Assembly (NCBI GenBank): GCA_030700225.1
Contig: JAUYJT010000043.1
Span: 1 to 64,000 of the forward strand
Length of the DNA: 64,000 nt
Source: Candidatus Nanopelagicales bacterium
Lineage (GTDB): Bacteria; Actinomycetota; Actinomycetes; S36-B12; GCA-2699445
Reading direction: 5' to 3'
The position numbers were made by a program, and so were the translations under genes. Of the stretch, positions 35,550-43,622 are shown one piece after another (positions within the stretch are counted from its first letter, which is position 1; every line of letters starts with the position of its first letter). The notes under the pieces were generated by a model. That model searched no databases. It was not told where the DNA came from and saw only the letters and a program-made list of their open reading frames with translations.

Positions 35550-36333
35550 GCGCCCAAGGGTAAGCGTCGAACTGCGGGACCACGTGCTGCTGATCGGCAT
35601 TGACAGACCGGAGAAGCGCAACGCGTTCGACCTGGCACTGATAGAGCAGTTCGCAGCCGCCTACGGGCGTCTGGGCGCCGACGCGGACGCCCGGGTGGGA
35701 GTCGTGTTCGCCCATGGAGACCACTTCTCAGCTGGCCTGGACTTGGCGGAGGTCGGCCCCTTCGTGGCCGAGCACGGCCCACAGGCCTTGGGGGGGAGCG
35801 GATCGTATGACCCGTTCGGGGTGTGGGGACCGCAGGTGCCCAAGCCGGTCGTGCTAGCAGTCCAGGGGACCGCGTTCACGCTGAGCATCGAGCTGGCGCT
35901 GGCGTCAGACATCGTGGTCGCCGCCGAAGACGTGCGTTTCCGGCAGCTGGAGATAGCCCGGGGTATCGTCCCGTTCGGAGGTGCGACATTCAGGGCGCCG
36001 ACGATCCTTGGCTGGGGCAATGCCATGCGGTTCCTGCTCACCGCCGAGGAATTCGGTGCAGCTGATGCGCTCCGCATCGGGCTAGTACAAGAAGTTGTAC
36101 CAGTAGGCCGTCAGTTCGACCGCGCGCTGGAGTTGGCCCAGTTGATAGCGCAGCAGGCACCCTTAGGCGTCATGGGAACGCTGGCGAATGCCCGGATCGG
36201 CCGGGACAGCGGTCCAGCGGCCGCCGCCGATGACCTTCGTGCGCTCCTGCCGCGGATCCTTACCAGCCAGGATGCGGTGGAGGGCGTGATGTCATTCATG
36301 GAACGGCGCCAGGCGAGATTCACCGGGAGCTAG
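35542..36333 (+). CDS. Enoyl-CoA hydratase/isomerase family protein
   Basis: 263 residues, crotonase fold. Oxyanion-hole segments GDHFSAGLDLAEVGPF (about 60-75) and VQGTAFTLSIELALASDIVVAA (about 112-133), then ARGIVPFGGATFRAPTILGWGNAMRFLLT, where the catalytic Glu of hydratases would lie. The typical Glu of the second motif is not obvious, so it could be an isomerase, hydrolase or decarboxylase. GTG 35542 overlaps the small ORF before it. Substrate unknown, fatty acyl-CoA likely. Confidence 0.87.
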   Translation: MAERPRVSVELRDHVLLIGIDRPEKRNAFDLALIEQFAAAYGRLGADADARVGVVFAHGDHFSAGLDLAEVGPFVAEHGPQALGGSGSYDPFGVWGPQVPKPVVLAVQGTAFTLSIELALASDIVVAAEDVRFRQLEIARGIVPFGGATFRAPTILGWGNAMRFLLTAEEFGAADALRIGLVQEVVPVGRQFDRALELAQLIAQQAPLGVMGTLANARIGRDSGPAAAADDLRALLPRILTSQDAVEGVMSFMERRQARFTGS

Positions 36334-36407
36334 CTGTTCTACGGAGCCGCGCAGTCAAGAACCAACGTACCTGCGACACCCAGCGCTCGACGAGCAGCCG
36401 TAGCGAA

Positions 36408-36441
36408 GCGCAACCCTCAGCCACCCGGCAGAGGGTTGCGC
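36408..36441. terminator. Bidirectional terminator-like hairpin
   Basis: GCGCAACCCTC (36408-36418) and GAGGGTTGCGC (36431-36441) form a perfect 11-bp stem with a 12-nt loop, between the convergent crotonase and RRM genes. No U tract, as common in high-GC actinobacteria. Confidence 0.75.
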
Positions 36442-36523
36442 TCCAATACGAGAAGCGCGCTGATCCCGGGCGCAAGGCGCCCGAGACTCAGTGCATCAAC
36501 CCAGGCCCCTTAAGGCCCGAGAT

Positions 36524-36862
36524 TCAGTAACGGCCTCCGCCGCCACCGTAGCCACCACGGCCTCCGCCGCCGCCGCCACCGTAGCCACCACGGCCACCGC
36601 CGCCGCCGCGGTCTTCGCGCGGACGTGCTTCGTTCACGACAATCGCACGGCCTTCGAGTGGCTGGTCATTGAGACCCTCGACCGCGGCGCTTGCCTCGGC
36701 ATCTGTACTCATCTCGACGAAACCGAAACCGCGCGAGCGGCCCGTGTCCCGGTCAACGAGCACCGAAGCCGACTGCACTGTGCCGAATGCCGCGAAGGCA
36801 TCGGCTAACGTGTCGTCGCCAACTGTGTAGGCGAGATTTCCAACATACAACTTGTTCCCCAC
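36524..36862 (-). CDS. Glycine-rich RRM RNA-binding protein
   Basis: 112 residues from GTG 36862, which has GGAAGGGG 7 nt upstream. One RNA recognition motif: RNP2 KLYVGNLAY at the start and RNP1 RSRGFGFVEM at about 45-54, both with the aromatic residues that stack on RNA bases. The tail after residue 80 is Gly/Arg/Tyr only (RGGYGGGGG repeats). It resembles cyanobacterial Rbp and plant glycine-rich RNA-binding proteins, small single-strand RNA binders and chaperones, often cold-induced. RRM proteins are uncommon in actinomycetes. Bordered on its 5' side by the IS. Confidence 0.92.
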   Translation of the reverse strand: MGNKLYVGNLAYTVGDDTLADAFAAFGTVQSASVLVDRDTGRSRGFGFVEMSTDAEASAAVEGLNDQPLEGRAIVVNEARPREDRGGGGGRGGYGGGGGGGRGGYGGGGGRY

Positions 36863-36980
36863 AGGGAAGCCCCTTCCAGAACTGACATAAACCGAATGGA
36901 GCTTCAACCCTTGTAAACAGTCGCCGCTACCAGACCAACTGAGTATGCGGGATGTTCCGGGTTGTGCGCAACTGCGCCGC

Positions 36981-37040
36981 GTGCCTCACCTACTTTGAGC
37001 GCGTGGCGGGTAGTGGTGCCTCACCTACTTTGAGCGCGTG
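36981..37040 (+). repeat. Left end double repeat of the IS
   Basis: Two identical 25-bp copies (36981-37005, 37016-37040), GTGCCTCACCTACTTT followed by GAGCGCGTG, separated by 10 bp (35-bp period). Their inverse, with mismatches in the middle, is found at the right end. Probable transposase binding sites. Confidence 0.85.
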
Positions 37041-37070
37041 TGCCCCCTTGTTGGGGGAGGCTTGCCTGTT

Positions 37071-38330
37071 ATGGAAGGCAAGATCGATATGGCCGCGAGA
37101 CGGCAAGTGACGAACAAGCTGCGTACCCAGTACCGAAAGGCATCGAGGGCGGAGAAGGGCGAGATCCTGGACCGGGTGGTGGACACCACTGGGATGGGCC
37201 GCTCGACGGCCCGGCGGATGCTGACCGGCCCGAGGCTGCCGGACCCGGCCGGGCAGGTCGACGGGCGCACACTGCGGCCGCGAGCCTACGGCGACGACGC
37301 CAGGGCGCTTCTGCGGTACGTGTGGACGTTGATGGGCATGCCGTGCGGCAAGTACCTGGTGGTCATGCTCGATATGTGGCTGCCGCTGCTGGCCGAAGCC
37401 GGTAACCTCGACAAGCCGTTCGCCACCGACGAGGCGATCGCGCAGTTGAAGACGATGAGCGCCGCGACCGTGGACCGGTACTTGAAGCCGGCCCGGGACC
37501 GGATGCGGATCAAGGGCATCTCCACGACCAAGCCGTCCCCGCTGCTTCGCAACTCCATCAGCATCCGTACTTGCGCCGACGAGGCACCCGAGGGCCCGGG
37601 GGTGATCGAGGCGGACACTGTGGCGCACTGTGGCCCCACTCTGATCGGCGAGTTCGCCCGCACCCTGACGATGACCGACGTTGTGCTCGGATGGACCGAG
37701 AACTGCTCGATCCGCAACAACGCGTCCAAATGGATCATCGAAGGCGTTGGGGAACTGACCGAACGGTTCCCGTTCGATCTGGTGATCTTCGATTCGGACT
37801 GCGGATCGGAGTTCATCAACCACGATGTCGCGGACTGGCTGCAGGCCCGCGACATCGCCCAGACTCGCTCACGCCCGTACCAGAAGAACGACCAGGCGCA
37901 TGTGGAGTCCAAGAACAACCACGTGGTGCGCAAGCACGCGTTCTACTGGCGTTACGACACCGCCGCTGAACTCGACCTGCTCAACCAGCTGTGGCGGCTG
38001 GTGTCGGTGCGGCTGAACTTCTTCACCCCGACGAGGAAGGCCGTCGGCTACGCCACCACCACCGACGGTCGCAGGAAGCGCATCTACGACACCCCGGCCA
38101 CACCGTGGCAGCGCCTGCGGGCATCGGGCGTGCTGGACGAGCAGCGACTCGCGACCGTGGCTGCCCGGATCGAGGGCATCAACCCGGCCGACCTGACCCG
38201 GCAGATCAACGCCATCCAGATGCGACTGCTCGACCTGGCCAAGGTCAAGACCGAGGCCCTCGCCGCCGCCCGCCACATCGATCTGGAAGCATTACAACCG
38301 TCAATCAACCGATTGGCCAAGGCGAAGTGA
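37071..38330 (+). CDS. IS transposase, rve/DDE type
   Basis: About 419 residues from ATG 37071; GTG 37038 and ATG 37089 are alternatives. An N-terminal helix-turn-helix (LRTQYRKASRAEKGEILDRVVDTTGMGRSTARRML) precedes an integrase catalytic core. Its DD(35)E triad is Asp in GVIEADTVAHCG, Asp in FDSDCGSEFIN and Glu in QAHVESKNN, 36 residues after the second Asp. A C-terminal domain follows with YDTPATPWQRLRASGVL. The reading frame is intact and all three acidic residues are present, so the element may be active. Family by resemblance: ISNCY or IS481-like. Confidence 0.88.
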   Translation: MEGKIDMAARRQVTNKLRTQYRKASRAEKGEILDRVVDTTGMGRSTARRMLTGPRLPDPAGQVDGRTLRPRAYGDDARALLRYVWTLMGMPCGKYLVVMLDMWLPLLAEAGNLDKPFATDEAIAQLKTMSAATVDRYLKPARDRMRIKGISTTKPSPLLRNSISIRTCADEAPEGPGVIEADTVAHCGPTLIGEFARTLTMTDVVLGWTENCSIRNNASKWIIEGVGELTERFPFDLVIFDSDCGSEFINHDVADWLQARDIAQTRSRPYQKNDQAHVESKNNHVVRKHAFYWRYDTAAELDLLNQLWRLVSVRLNFFTPTRKAVGYATTTDGRRKRIYDTPATPWQRLRASGVLDEQRLATVAARIEGINPADLTRQINAIQMRLLDLAKVKTEALAAARHIDLEALQPSINRLAKAK

Positions 38331-38340
38331 CGCAAGCCCC

Positions 38341-38401
38341 CACGCGCTCACCATGCGTGAGGCACCGGGCCCCGCTTCGCGCTCACTTTTATGTGAGGCA
38401 C
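38341..38401 (-). repeat. Right end double repeat of the IS
   Basis: Two copies (38341-38365: CACGCGCTCA, 6 nt, GTGAGGCAC; 38377-38401: CGCGCTCA, 7 nt, GTGAGGCAC) inverted relative to the left repeats, 36-bp period. Outer parts conserved, centre 6-7 bases diverged. Confidence 0.8.
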
Positions 38402-38425
38402 CTCGCTGCGCCCCTCTCGGGGACG

Positions 38426-39850
38426 TCAAGCGAAGTCGCTGTCGACCTCGGCTTCCTTCGGCCACTTGCCGCCGTTCTCCCAGAACAGCCGGATGTCGTC
38501 GAGCGGGCGACCCTTGGTCTCCGGGGCGAACCGGAACACGAACAACCAAGCCAGGACCGCCAGGATCGCGAACATGCCGAACGACCAGGCGCCTCCGATC
38601 GCCGACATCACGGTGAGGAAGAACTGGGCGATCAGTAGGTTCGCGACAAGGTCAGCGGTGAGCATGGCGCTGGCGCCGTAGGCACGCAGCCGTGCGGGGA
38701 AGCTCTCAGTGGAGTAGACCCACACAAGCGCCCCGAAGCCGAACACGAACCCCACGTTGATGAGCGCGAGGCCTAGGAATCCGAGCAAGATCTGCTGTGA
38801 GTTGAGCGTGTCGCCCTTCTGCGTGGCGAATGTGACGACGAGCATTATCTGAGCCACGATCATGATCCCGATCCCCGTGAGCAGCGTCACCCGTCGGCCG
38901 ATCTTGTCGATGAAGCTCATCGACAAGATGACGGCTACCAGTGCGATTACCTGCACCAAGGCCGCCATGAGCAGGCTCTGCTCGTTGGACTTGATACCCA
39001 TGGCCTTGAATATCTGCGGCCCGTAGGTCACCGTCGCGTTGATGCCCGTGATCTGGATGAAGAATCCGAGAACGACTACGAACATGGTTGCTCGCAGGTA
39101 CGGCTTGCGGAGCATTTCGCCGAGCGCTCCGCCGGTCTGCTCCGCGATCGTGGCTTCCATCTCCGCGATCTGCGGCTCGGGGTCGATGTTCGGGTCGAGG
39201 TGTCTGAGCGACGCCAAGGCCTCTTCCCTGCGGCCCTTCATCATGAGCCAGTTCGCCGTCTCTGGGACTGTGAACAGGATTGGGATCAGCAGAAACGCGG
39301 GCAGGGCCGCCAGGCCGAGCATCAACCGCCAGTTGATGTCGTCGGACAGAGGGGCAAGCCACAGGGACCCCAGCAAACCCAGGATGATGCCGGAGACGCA
39401 TGTGACTTGATACATGACCAGCGTCGCGCCGCGGATTCGCGCCGGGACGGATTCGGCGATGAATACTGGCGCCGCGATCAGCGATATCCCGATGGTGACT
39501 CCCAGGAAGAATCGAGAAATCTCAAGATCGACAGCGCTCACCGATAGTCCACTTGTGAGGCAGAAGACCATGTATCCGGCTGCGACGAGGATCATCGTCT
39601 TCTTCCGGCCGAGCGCGTTGGTTACGAAGCCTCCGAGCACACATCCGATGATCTCTCCCCAGACGATCATCGCTGTCACAAGCTCGACTTGCTCGGTGTT
39701 GAGATCAAGATCGACTTCGAAGAATATCTGCGCTCCGCCGATGTTGCCGTTGTCGTACCCGTAGATGATCCCGAGAGTGGCAGCGGTCAGGGCCACGATC
39801 TTGACCGATGACTTGGGTTCCTTCTTGTGTTCGGTCTCCGTCGCGGACAT
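38426..39850 (-). CDS. Sugar porter family MFS transporter
   Basis: 474 residues, 12 TM segments. Sugar-porter signs: LGRKKTMI after TM2, ESVPARIRGATLVMYQ after TM4, PETANWLMMKGRREEAL before the central loop, DKIGRRVTLL, STESFPARLRAYG and PETKGRPLDDI at the C-terminus. It moves a hexose, pentose or polyol by proton symport or uniport. ATG 39850 is chosen for AGAAGGG upstream. Its 3' end is 24 bp from the IS. Divergent from fumC across 162 bp. Confidence 0.93.
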   Translation of the reverse strand: MSATETEHKKEPKSSVKIVALTAATLGIIYGYDNGNIGGAQIFFEVDLDLNTEQVELVTAMIVWGEIIGCVLGGFVTNALGRKKTMILVAAGYMVFCLTSGLSVSAVDLEISRFFLGVTIGISLIAAPVFIAESVPARIRGATLVMYQVTCVSGIILGLLGSLWLAPLSDDINWRLMLGLAALPAFLLIPILFTVPETANWLMMKGRREEALASLRHLDPNIDPEPQIAEMEATIAEQTGGALGEMLRKPYLRATMFVVVLGFFIQITGINATVTYGPQIFKAMGIKSNEQSLLMAALVQVIALVAVILSMSFIDKIGRRVTLLTGIGIMIVAQIMLVVTFATQKGDTLNSQQILLGFLGLALINVGFVFGFGALVWVYSTESFPARLRAYGASAMLTADLVANLLIAQFFLTVMSAIGGAWSFGMFAILAVLAWLFVFRFAPETKGRPLDDIRLFWENGGKWPKEAEVDSDFA

Positions 39851-39946
39851 GGTGCGCCGCCCTTCTCTAAGATCAGTTGACGTTGGATCTAACCCATTAC
39901 TCGACATGCTGACGATCTTGGTCGCGTTTGTCTCGCCGAAAGCTCA

Positions 39947-39960
39947 CTTTGTCCACAAAG
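39947..39960. promoter_or_regulatory. Palindrome between sugar porter and fumC
   Basis: CTTTGTCCACAAAG is a perfect 14-bp inverted repeat (6-2-6) about 97 nt upstream of the porter start and 53 nt upstream of fumC. It has operator geometry; the regulator is unknown. Confidence 0.4.
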
Positions 39961-40012
39961 GTCGGCTTGGCTGGATACCTTGAAGTTGATGGCCCCGCTG
40001 AGGAGGTCCCGG

Positions 40013-41461
40013 ATGGCTGGCGAGTTCCGTGGTCCTGAGATCCTCGATGTTCCGATCGGCCTGCAGGTTTCTGGCGAGCGGGCTGAATCGGACAGTTTGG
40101 GCACCGTCAAGGTCCCGGCGGACCGCTACTGGGGGGCGCAGACCCAGCGGAGCCTTGAGCATTTCGATATTGGGGACGACAGGATGCCCAAGGAGGTGTA
40201 CCACGCCTATGGGTACATCAAGCGAGCTGCCGCCAAAGTCAACGCGCGGACGGGCAGGCTCCCGGAATGGATGGGGGAGCTCATCGAGCGTGTAGGTGAT
40301 GAGGTCGCGGCGGGGGCACTGGATGACCACTTTCCGCTGTACGTGTGGCAAACCGGGTCAGGCACGCAGTCCAACATGAATGTCAACGAGGTGATCTCGA
40401 ACCGTTGCATTCAGCTTGTGGGAGGCGCCTTGGGCTCCAAGGAGCCTGTTCATCCAAACGATCACGTGAACATGGGGCAGTCCAGTAACGACACCTTCCC
40501 CACCGCGATGCATCTCGCGGCGTACTCCCTGGCGTCGCGGAAGACGATCCCGTCCCTGGAGCAGCTCCGGGATGCCCTGGCGTTCAAATCACGGCAGTGG
40601 TCCGATGTAGTCAAGATCGGGCGCACCCATCTGCAGGACGCCACTCCGCTGACAGTGGGACAGGAGTGGTCCGGATACGCCAGCGCTCTGGACGACAGCA
40701 TCTCCCACCTTCGCGCGGCCACCGAAGGGCTGCTCGAAGTCGCCATGGGAGGAACCGCCGTCGGCACCGGCCTCAACGCGCCAGAGGGGTTCGCCGAGGA
40801 CGTGGCGGTCGAGCTCGCCAGGCTTACTGGGTTCGCGGTCCGGACCGCGGCTAATAAGTTCGCGGCGCAGGCGACCCTGGACTCGATGGTTCGCGCTCAT
40901 GGAGCTCTGAAGGACGTCGCGGTAACGCTGTTTAAGATCGCGAACGACCTTCGCTGGCTCGGCTCTGGTCCGCGTGCTGGTTTGATGGAGTTGAAGCTGC
41001 CCGCGAACGAACCGGGCTCCTCGATAATGCCGGGCAAGGTCAACCCAACTCAAGCCGAAGCGATGATGATGGTCTGCATAGACGTGATCAGCTCCGATGT
41101 CGCCGTATCAATGGCTGGGGCCGAGGGCAACTTCGAGCTCAACGTGTTCCGGCCGGTGGTGATCAGCCACTACCTGCACTCAGCCCGCATCCTGGCGGAC
41201 GCGTGTGACCACCTGCGCAGGTTCATGGTCGAGGGGACGGAACTAAACCTCGCGCGTGTGGAGGAGAACGTCGACAACTCGGTGATGATGGTGACTGCCC
41301 TCGCCCCCGTGATCGGGTACGACGCCGCTGCCCGCATCGCCCACCGCGCGGTCGAAGAAGGGCTGGGTCTGCGGGAGGCCGCGCTGTCTTGCGGAGTGCC
41401 CGAGGAGTTGTACGACCGTGTCGTGATCCCGGTGAACCTGACGCGCGACACTAGCTCGTAA
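40013..41461 (+). CDS. fumC: Class II fumarate hydratase
   Basis: 482 residues. It interconverts fumarate and malate in the citric acid cycle. Superfamily signature GSSIMPGKVNPTQAE, substrate loops TGSGTQSNMNVNEV and NMGQSSNDTFPTAMH, HLQDATPLTVGQEW. The N-terminus is about 20 residues longer than usual. ATG 40013 with GAGGAGG upstream. The class II fumarase and aspartase families are close; the GSGTQSNMNVNEVI pattern favours fumarase. Its 3' end overlaps the convergent deacetylase by 11 bp. Confidence 0.94.
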   Translation: MAGEFRGPEILDVPIGLQVSGERAESDSLGTVKVPADRYWGAQTQRSLEHFDIGDDRMPKEVYHAYGYIKRAAAKVNARTGRLPEWMGELIERVGDEVAAGALDDHFPLYVWQTGSGTQSNMNVNEVISNRCIQLVGGALGSKEPVHPNDHVNMGQSSNDTFPTAMHLAAYSLASRKTIPSLEQLRDALAFKSRQWSDVVKIGRTHLQDATPLTVGQEWSGYASALDDSISHLRAATEGLLEVAMGGTAVGTGLNAPEGFAEDVAVELARLTGFAVRTAANKFAAQATLDSMVRAHGALKDVAVTLFKIANDLRWLGSGPRAGLMELKLPANEPGSSIMPGKVNPTQAEAMMMVCIDVISSDVAVSMAGAEGNFELNVFRPVVISHYLHSARILADACDHLRRFMVEGTELNLARVEENVDNSVMMVTALAPVIGYDAAARIAHRAVEEGLGLREAALSCGVPEELYDRVVIPVNLTRDTSS

Positions 41462-42215
41462 CGATCCTGGCCCTGGGCAGATACTCCTCAAGTCGTGCGA
41501 CCCGGAAGCCTTGCCTGTCGATCTCATTCAGCGCCCGCCTAATCGCGCCAGTGACTCCCGGGTTGAAGTGGGCCAGGATGATGTCGCCGCTGCGCAATCT
41601 GTTGCCAACCTGGTAGTTCAGCCCACTGGTCAAAGTGGCAGACCACATGACGACGTACTTGATTCCGCACGTGGCAGCGGCCCGCATAGTCGTAGTGCCG
41701 TGCTCGCCGTAGGGCGGGCGCATCATCCACGGGTCGGCGGTGGTGTGCCGGCGAATGGCACGGTTGGCGTTGCATATCTGTTTCTCCTGCTGACCGAGCG
41801 ATAGCCTCGCAAGCCACGGGTGGGAGATTGTGTGATTCTGAATTGACTGCTGTCGGCCGAATCGCCGCCAGTAGGCCCAGCCGTTGCGGGCGGCGTGGAC
41901 CGACAGGAACGCTGTCGCTGGCACATCGCGGCGACGCAACAAGCGCAGCAGTGCCGGGTCCCGCAGGTAGCCGTCGTCGATGGTCAAGAACACGACCCGT
42001 TGCCGTGTCTTGACGCTCGACACCAGACGGGACCTGGCCGATCGGGCCACGGTCGGTTGGGCGGGCCTCGTGCGTCCGGACGTTCCGGCGCCTATCGCTG
42101 ATCCGGCTGTCATCGCGTCCGGTGCGCCGGTGGCTGGCGGTGCGAGAGTAGTGACCAGCGCTGTGCTCGCCAGAGCAGCGGGGAGGACAGCTGCTGCCAG
42201 ACCCGTGATGCGCAC
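41451..42215 (-). CDS. Secreted polysaccharide deacetylase (NodB homology)
   Basis: 254 residues. Signal peptide (about 1-30), then a Thr/Ser/Ala-rich stretch and the NodB domain: catalytic-base motif LTIDDGYL, zinc motif NHTISHPWL (H-x3-H), RPPYGEHGTTTM and ILAHFNPG. The normal DD pair is present (TIDDGY). It would remove acetyl groups from peptidoglycan or a surface glycan. GTG start with AGGAGG 7 nt upstream. A LacI-type palindrome lies 20 nt before the start. Confidence 0.9.
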   Translation of the reverse strand: MRITGLAAAVLPAALASTALVTTLAPPATGAPDAMTAGSAIGAGTSGRTRPAQPTVARSARSRLVSSVKTRQRVVFLTIDDGYLRDPALLRLLRRRDVPATAFLSVHAARNGWAYWRRFGRQQSIQNHTISHPWLARLSLGQQEKQICNANRAIRRHTTADPWMMRPPYGEHGTTTMRAAATCGIKYVVMWSATLTSGLNYQVGNRLRSGDIILAHFNPGVTGAIRRALNEIDRQGFRVARLEEYLPRARIVTS

Positions 42216-42234
42216 TTCGGTCGCCTCCTAGCGA

Positions 42235-42248
42235 TGGAAACGATTCCA
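42235..42248. promoter_or_regulatory. LacI/CcpA-family-like operator
   Basis: TGGAAACGATTCCA is a near-perfect inverted repeat with the central CG typical of LacI-family sites (TGNAANCGNTNNCA). It lies just upstream of the deacetylase ribosome binding site, so a carbohydrate-responsive repressor may act here. Confidence 0.5.
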
Positions 42249-42377
42249 ATTGTCACACCTGCTGAGCGTCAAGTGTCGGATTCGTCGGTGCACGATTCGT
42301 CGCGTCGGCGCGTGAGCGCATGGTCACAAGTTCGAATTGCGCGTGCGCTGGCAGTGATGACGGCCTACCGTTGAGTT

Positions 42378-43571
42378 ATGCGCTTCAAACTGGGACTTGT
42401 GGCCTGCGTCGCGGCTGGCAGCATGATGCTCGCGCCCGCTGCCATGGCGGCAGGCGCGCTCCCTCATGCCAGGGGGAGCGGCCCAGAGGCGATGGCGACG
42501 CTTTCGTTATCCGCCTCCCGCTCAGAGGTCGGGTACGGCTCATCCGTGCGCCTTTCCGGCTCATCCTCAGACGCTGGCGCTGGCCGTGAAGTGATCATCG
42601 AGTCGTCCGGCGGCGGCTGGCAGGAAGTGACTACGGCGCTCACGAAGTCCTCAGGGTCCTGGTCGGCGTCCATCACGCCAGAGGTTAACTCCACGATTCG
42701 CGCGAGGATGGCTGACGACTCAGCTACGAGCGACTCCTTGAGCATCGACGTGACTCCAGTCATACAGGTGAGCGGCACACCGAAGGGCCGCGCACTCGTG
42801 GGCGTGAAGCTCACGGCCCGAGTTTCGCCTTCCAGCTACCGTGGATCAGTATCCTTCGCGGTGAAGAAGAGCGGCGGGGCGCTCGGGTCCGAGCGGACCA
42901 GAGCGTCCGGCGGGCAACTAACGGCGTCATTGCCGACGCCTCGCCTGGGGAAGCTGAATGTCGTGGCCAGGTTGTCGGCTGCCAACGGGCTGTCGGGGAC
43001 GACGACTCGGTTCCAGATCAAGTCGACAGCCCGCAAGCTGGGGCGAGGACATAAGGGGAAGGACATCACCGCCCTGACCAGGAAGCTGGACGCCCTGGGT
43101 TTCCACACGCCACCGGTTGGGCGGCGGTACACGGCCGCGGTCGGTGACGCGGTTCTGGCGTTCAAGAAGGCTAGGGGGCTTGCCAGGACTTCCAAGATGA
43201 CCAAGCGCGTTTGGCGAAAGCTCCTCGCGGCCAAGCCGATCAAGCCGCGCTACCGATCGCCGTCCCTGCACATTGAAGTGGACAAGGGCAAGCAGCTGTT
43301 GATGGTTGTCCGCGAGGGTCGGGTCATCGGAGCGCTGCACACGTCGACCGGGGCCACTGGCAACACTCCGGTTGGCCGTCACCGCATCATCCAACGAGGC
43401 GGGTCGTACCTGTACAGGTTCATGGCCTTCAAGGGGAACTTCGGGATTCACGGCTACGTTCCTGTGCCGCCATACCCGGCGAGCCACGGGTGCGTTCGCC
43501 TGCCGATGTGGGCAGCGGACTGGGTCTGGGACCGTGTCGACTACGGAACGTCAGTGATCGTCTACGAGTGA
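42378..43571 (+). CDS. L,D-transpeptidase (YkuD) with peptidoglycan-binding-like domain
   Basis: 397 residues, secreted: signal peptide to about Ala25 (MMLAPAAMAAGA). Two Ig-like beta domains (about 40-125 and 130-215) precede a peptidoglycan-binding-1-like helix bundle (GKDITALTRKLDALGFHTPP...YTAAVGDAVLAFKKARGL). The YkuD catalytic domain has GIHGY and the nucleophile motif SHGCVR (Cys372). It forms 3-3 cross-links or anchors proteins. TACCGT at 42366-42371, 6 nt before ATG, suggests a leaderless transcript. Confidence 0.93.
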   Translation: MRFKLGLVACVAAGSMMLAPAAMAAGALPHARGSGPEAMATLSLSASRSEVGYGSSVRLSGSSSDAGAGREVIIESSGGGWQEVTTALTKSSGSWSASITPEVNSTIRARMADDSATSDSLSIDVTPVIQVSGTPKGRALVGVKLTARVSPSSYRGSVSFAVKKSGGALGSERTRASGGQLTASLPTPRLGKLNVVARLSAANGLSGTTTRFQIKSTARKLGRGHKGKDITALTRKLDALGFHTPPVGRRYTAAVGDAVLAFKKARGLARTSKMTKRVWRKLLAAKPIKPRYRSPSLHIEVDKGKQLLMVVREGRVIGALHTSTGATGNTPVGRHRIIQRGGSYLYRFMAFKGNFGIHGYVPVPPYPASHGCVRLPMWAADWVWDRVDYGTSVIVYE

Positions 43572-43622
43572 CCGCAGCGGTTGCCGAGCGTGCGCTGGTT
43601 CCGTACCGTCATCGGAGTGAAC

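Larger units (their letters stand above)
36981..38401 (+). mobile_element. Insertion sequence with duplicated terminal repeats (DDE integrase-core transposase)
   Basis: A 1421-bp element defined by 25-bp repeats present twice at each end: 36981-37005 and 37016-37040 on the left, 38341-38365 and 38377-38401 (inverted) on the right. It carries one transposase gene. No clear target duplication flanks it; CTGCGCC occurs near both edges but not adjacent. It lies between the RRM gene and the sugar porter and interrupts neither. Family uncertain (ISNCY/IS481-like). Confidence 0.75.

Noticed and set aside
36524-36620. GCC-rich trinucleotide run as a microsatellite
   Set aside because: It is the Gly-rich coding tail of the RRM protein read from the other strand.
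36981-37040. Two identical 25-bp repeats with a 10-bp spacer, like the start of a CRISPR array
   Set aside because: Only two units, spacer far too short, and inverted copies occur at the other end of a transposase gene; they are IS ends.
37005-38420. Target-site duplication CTGCGCC flanking the IS
   Set aside because: The two copies are not adjacent to the repeat boundaries, and such GC-rich 7-mers are common here.
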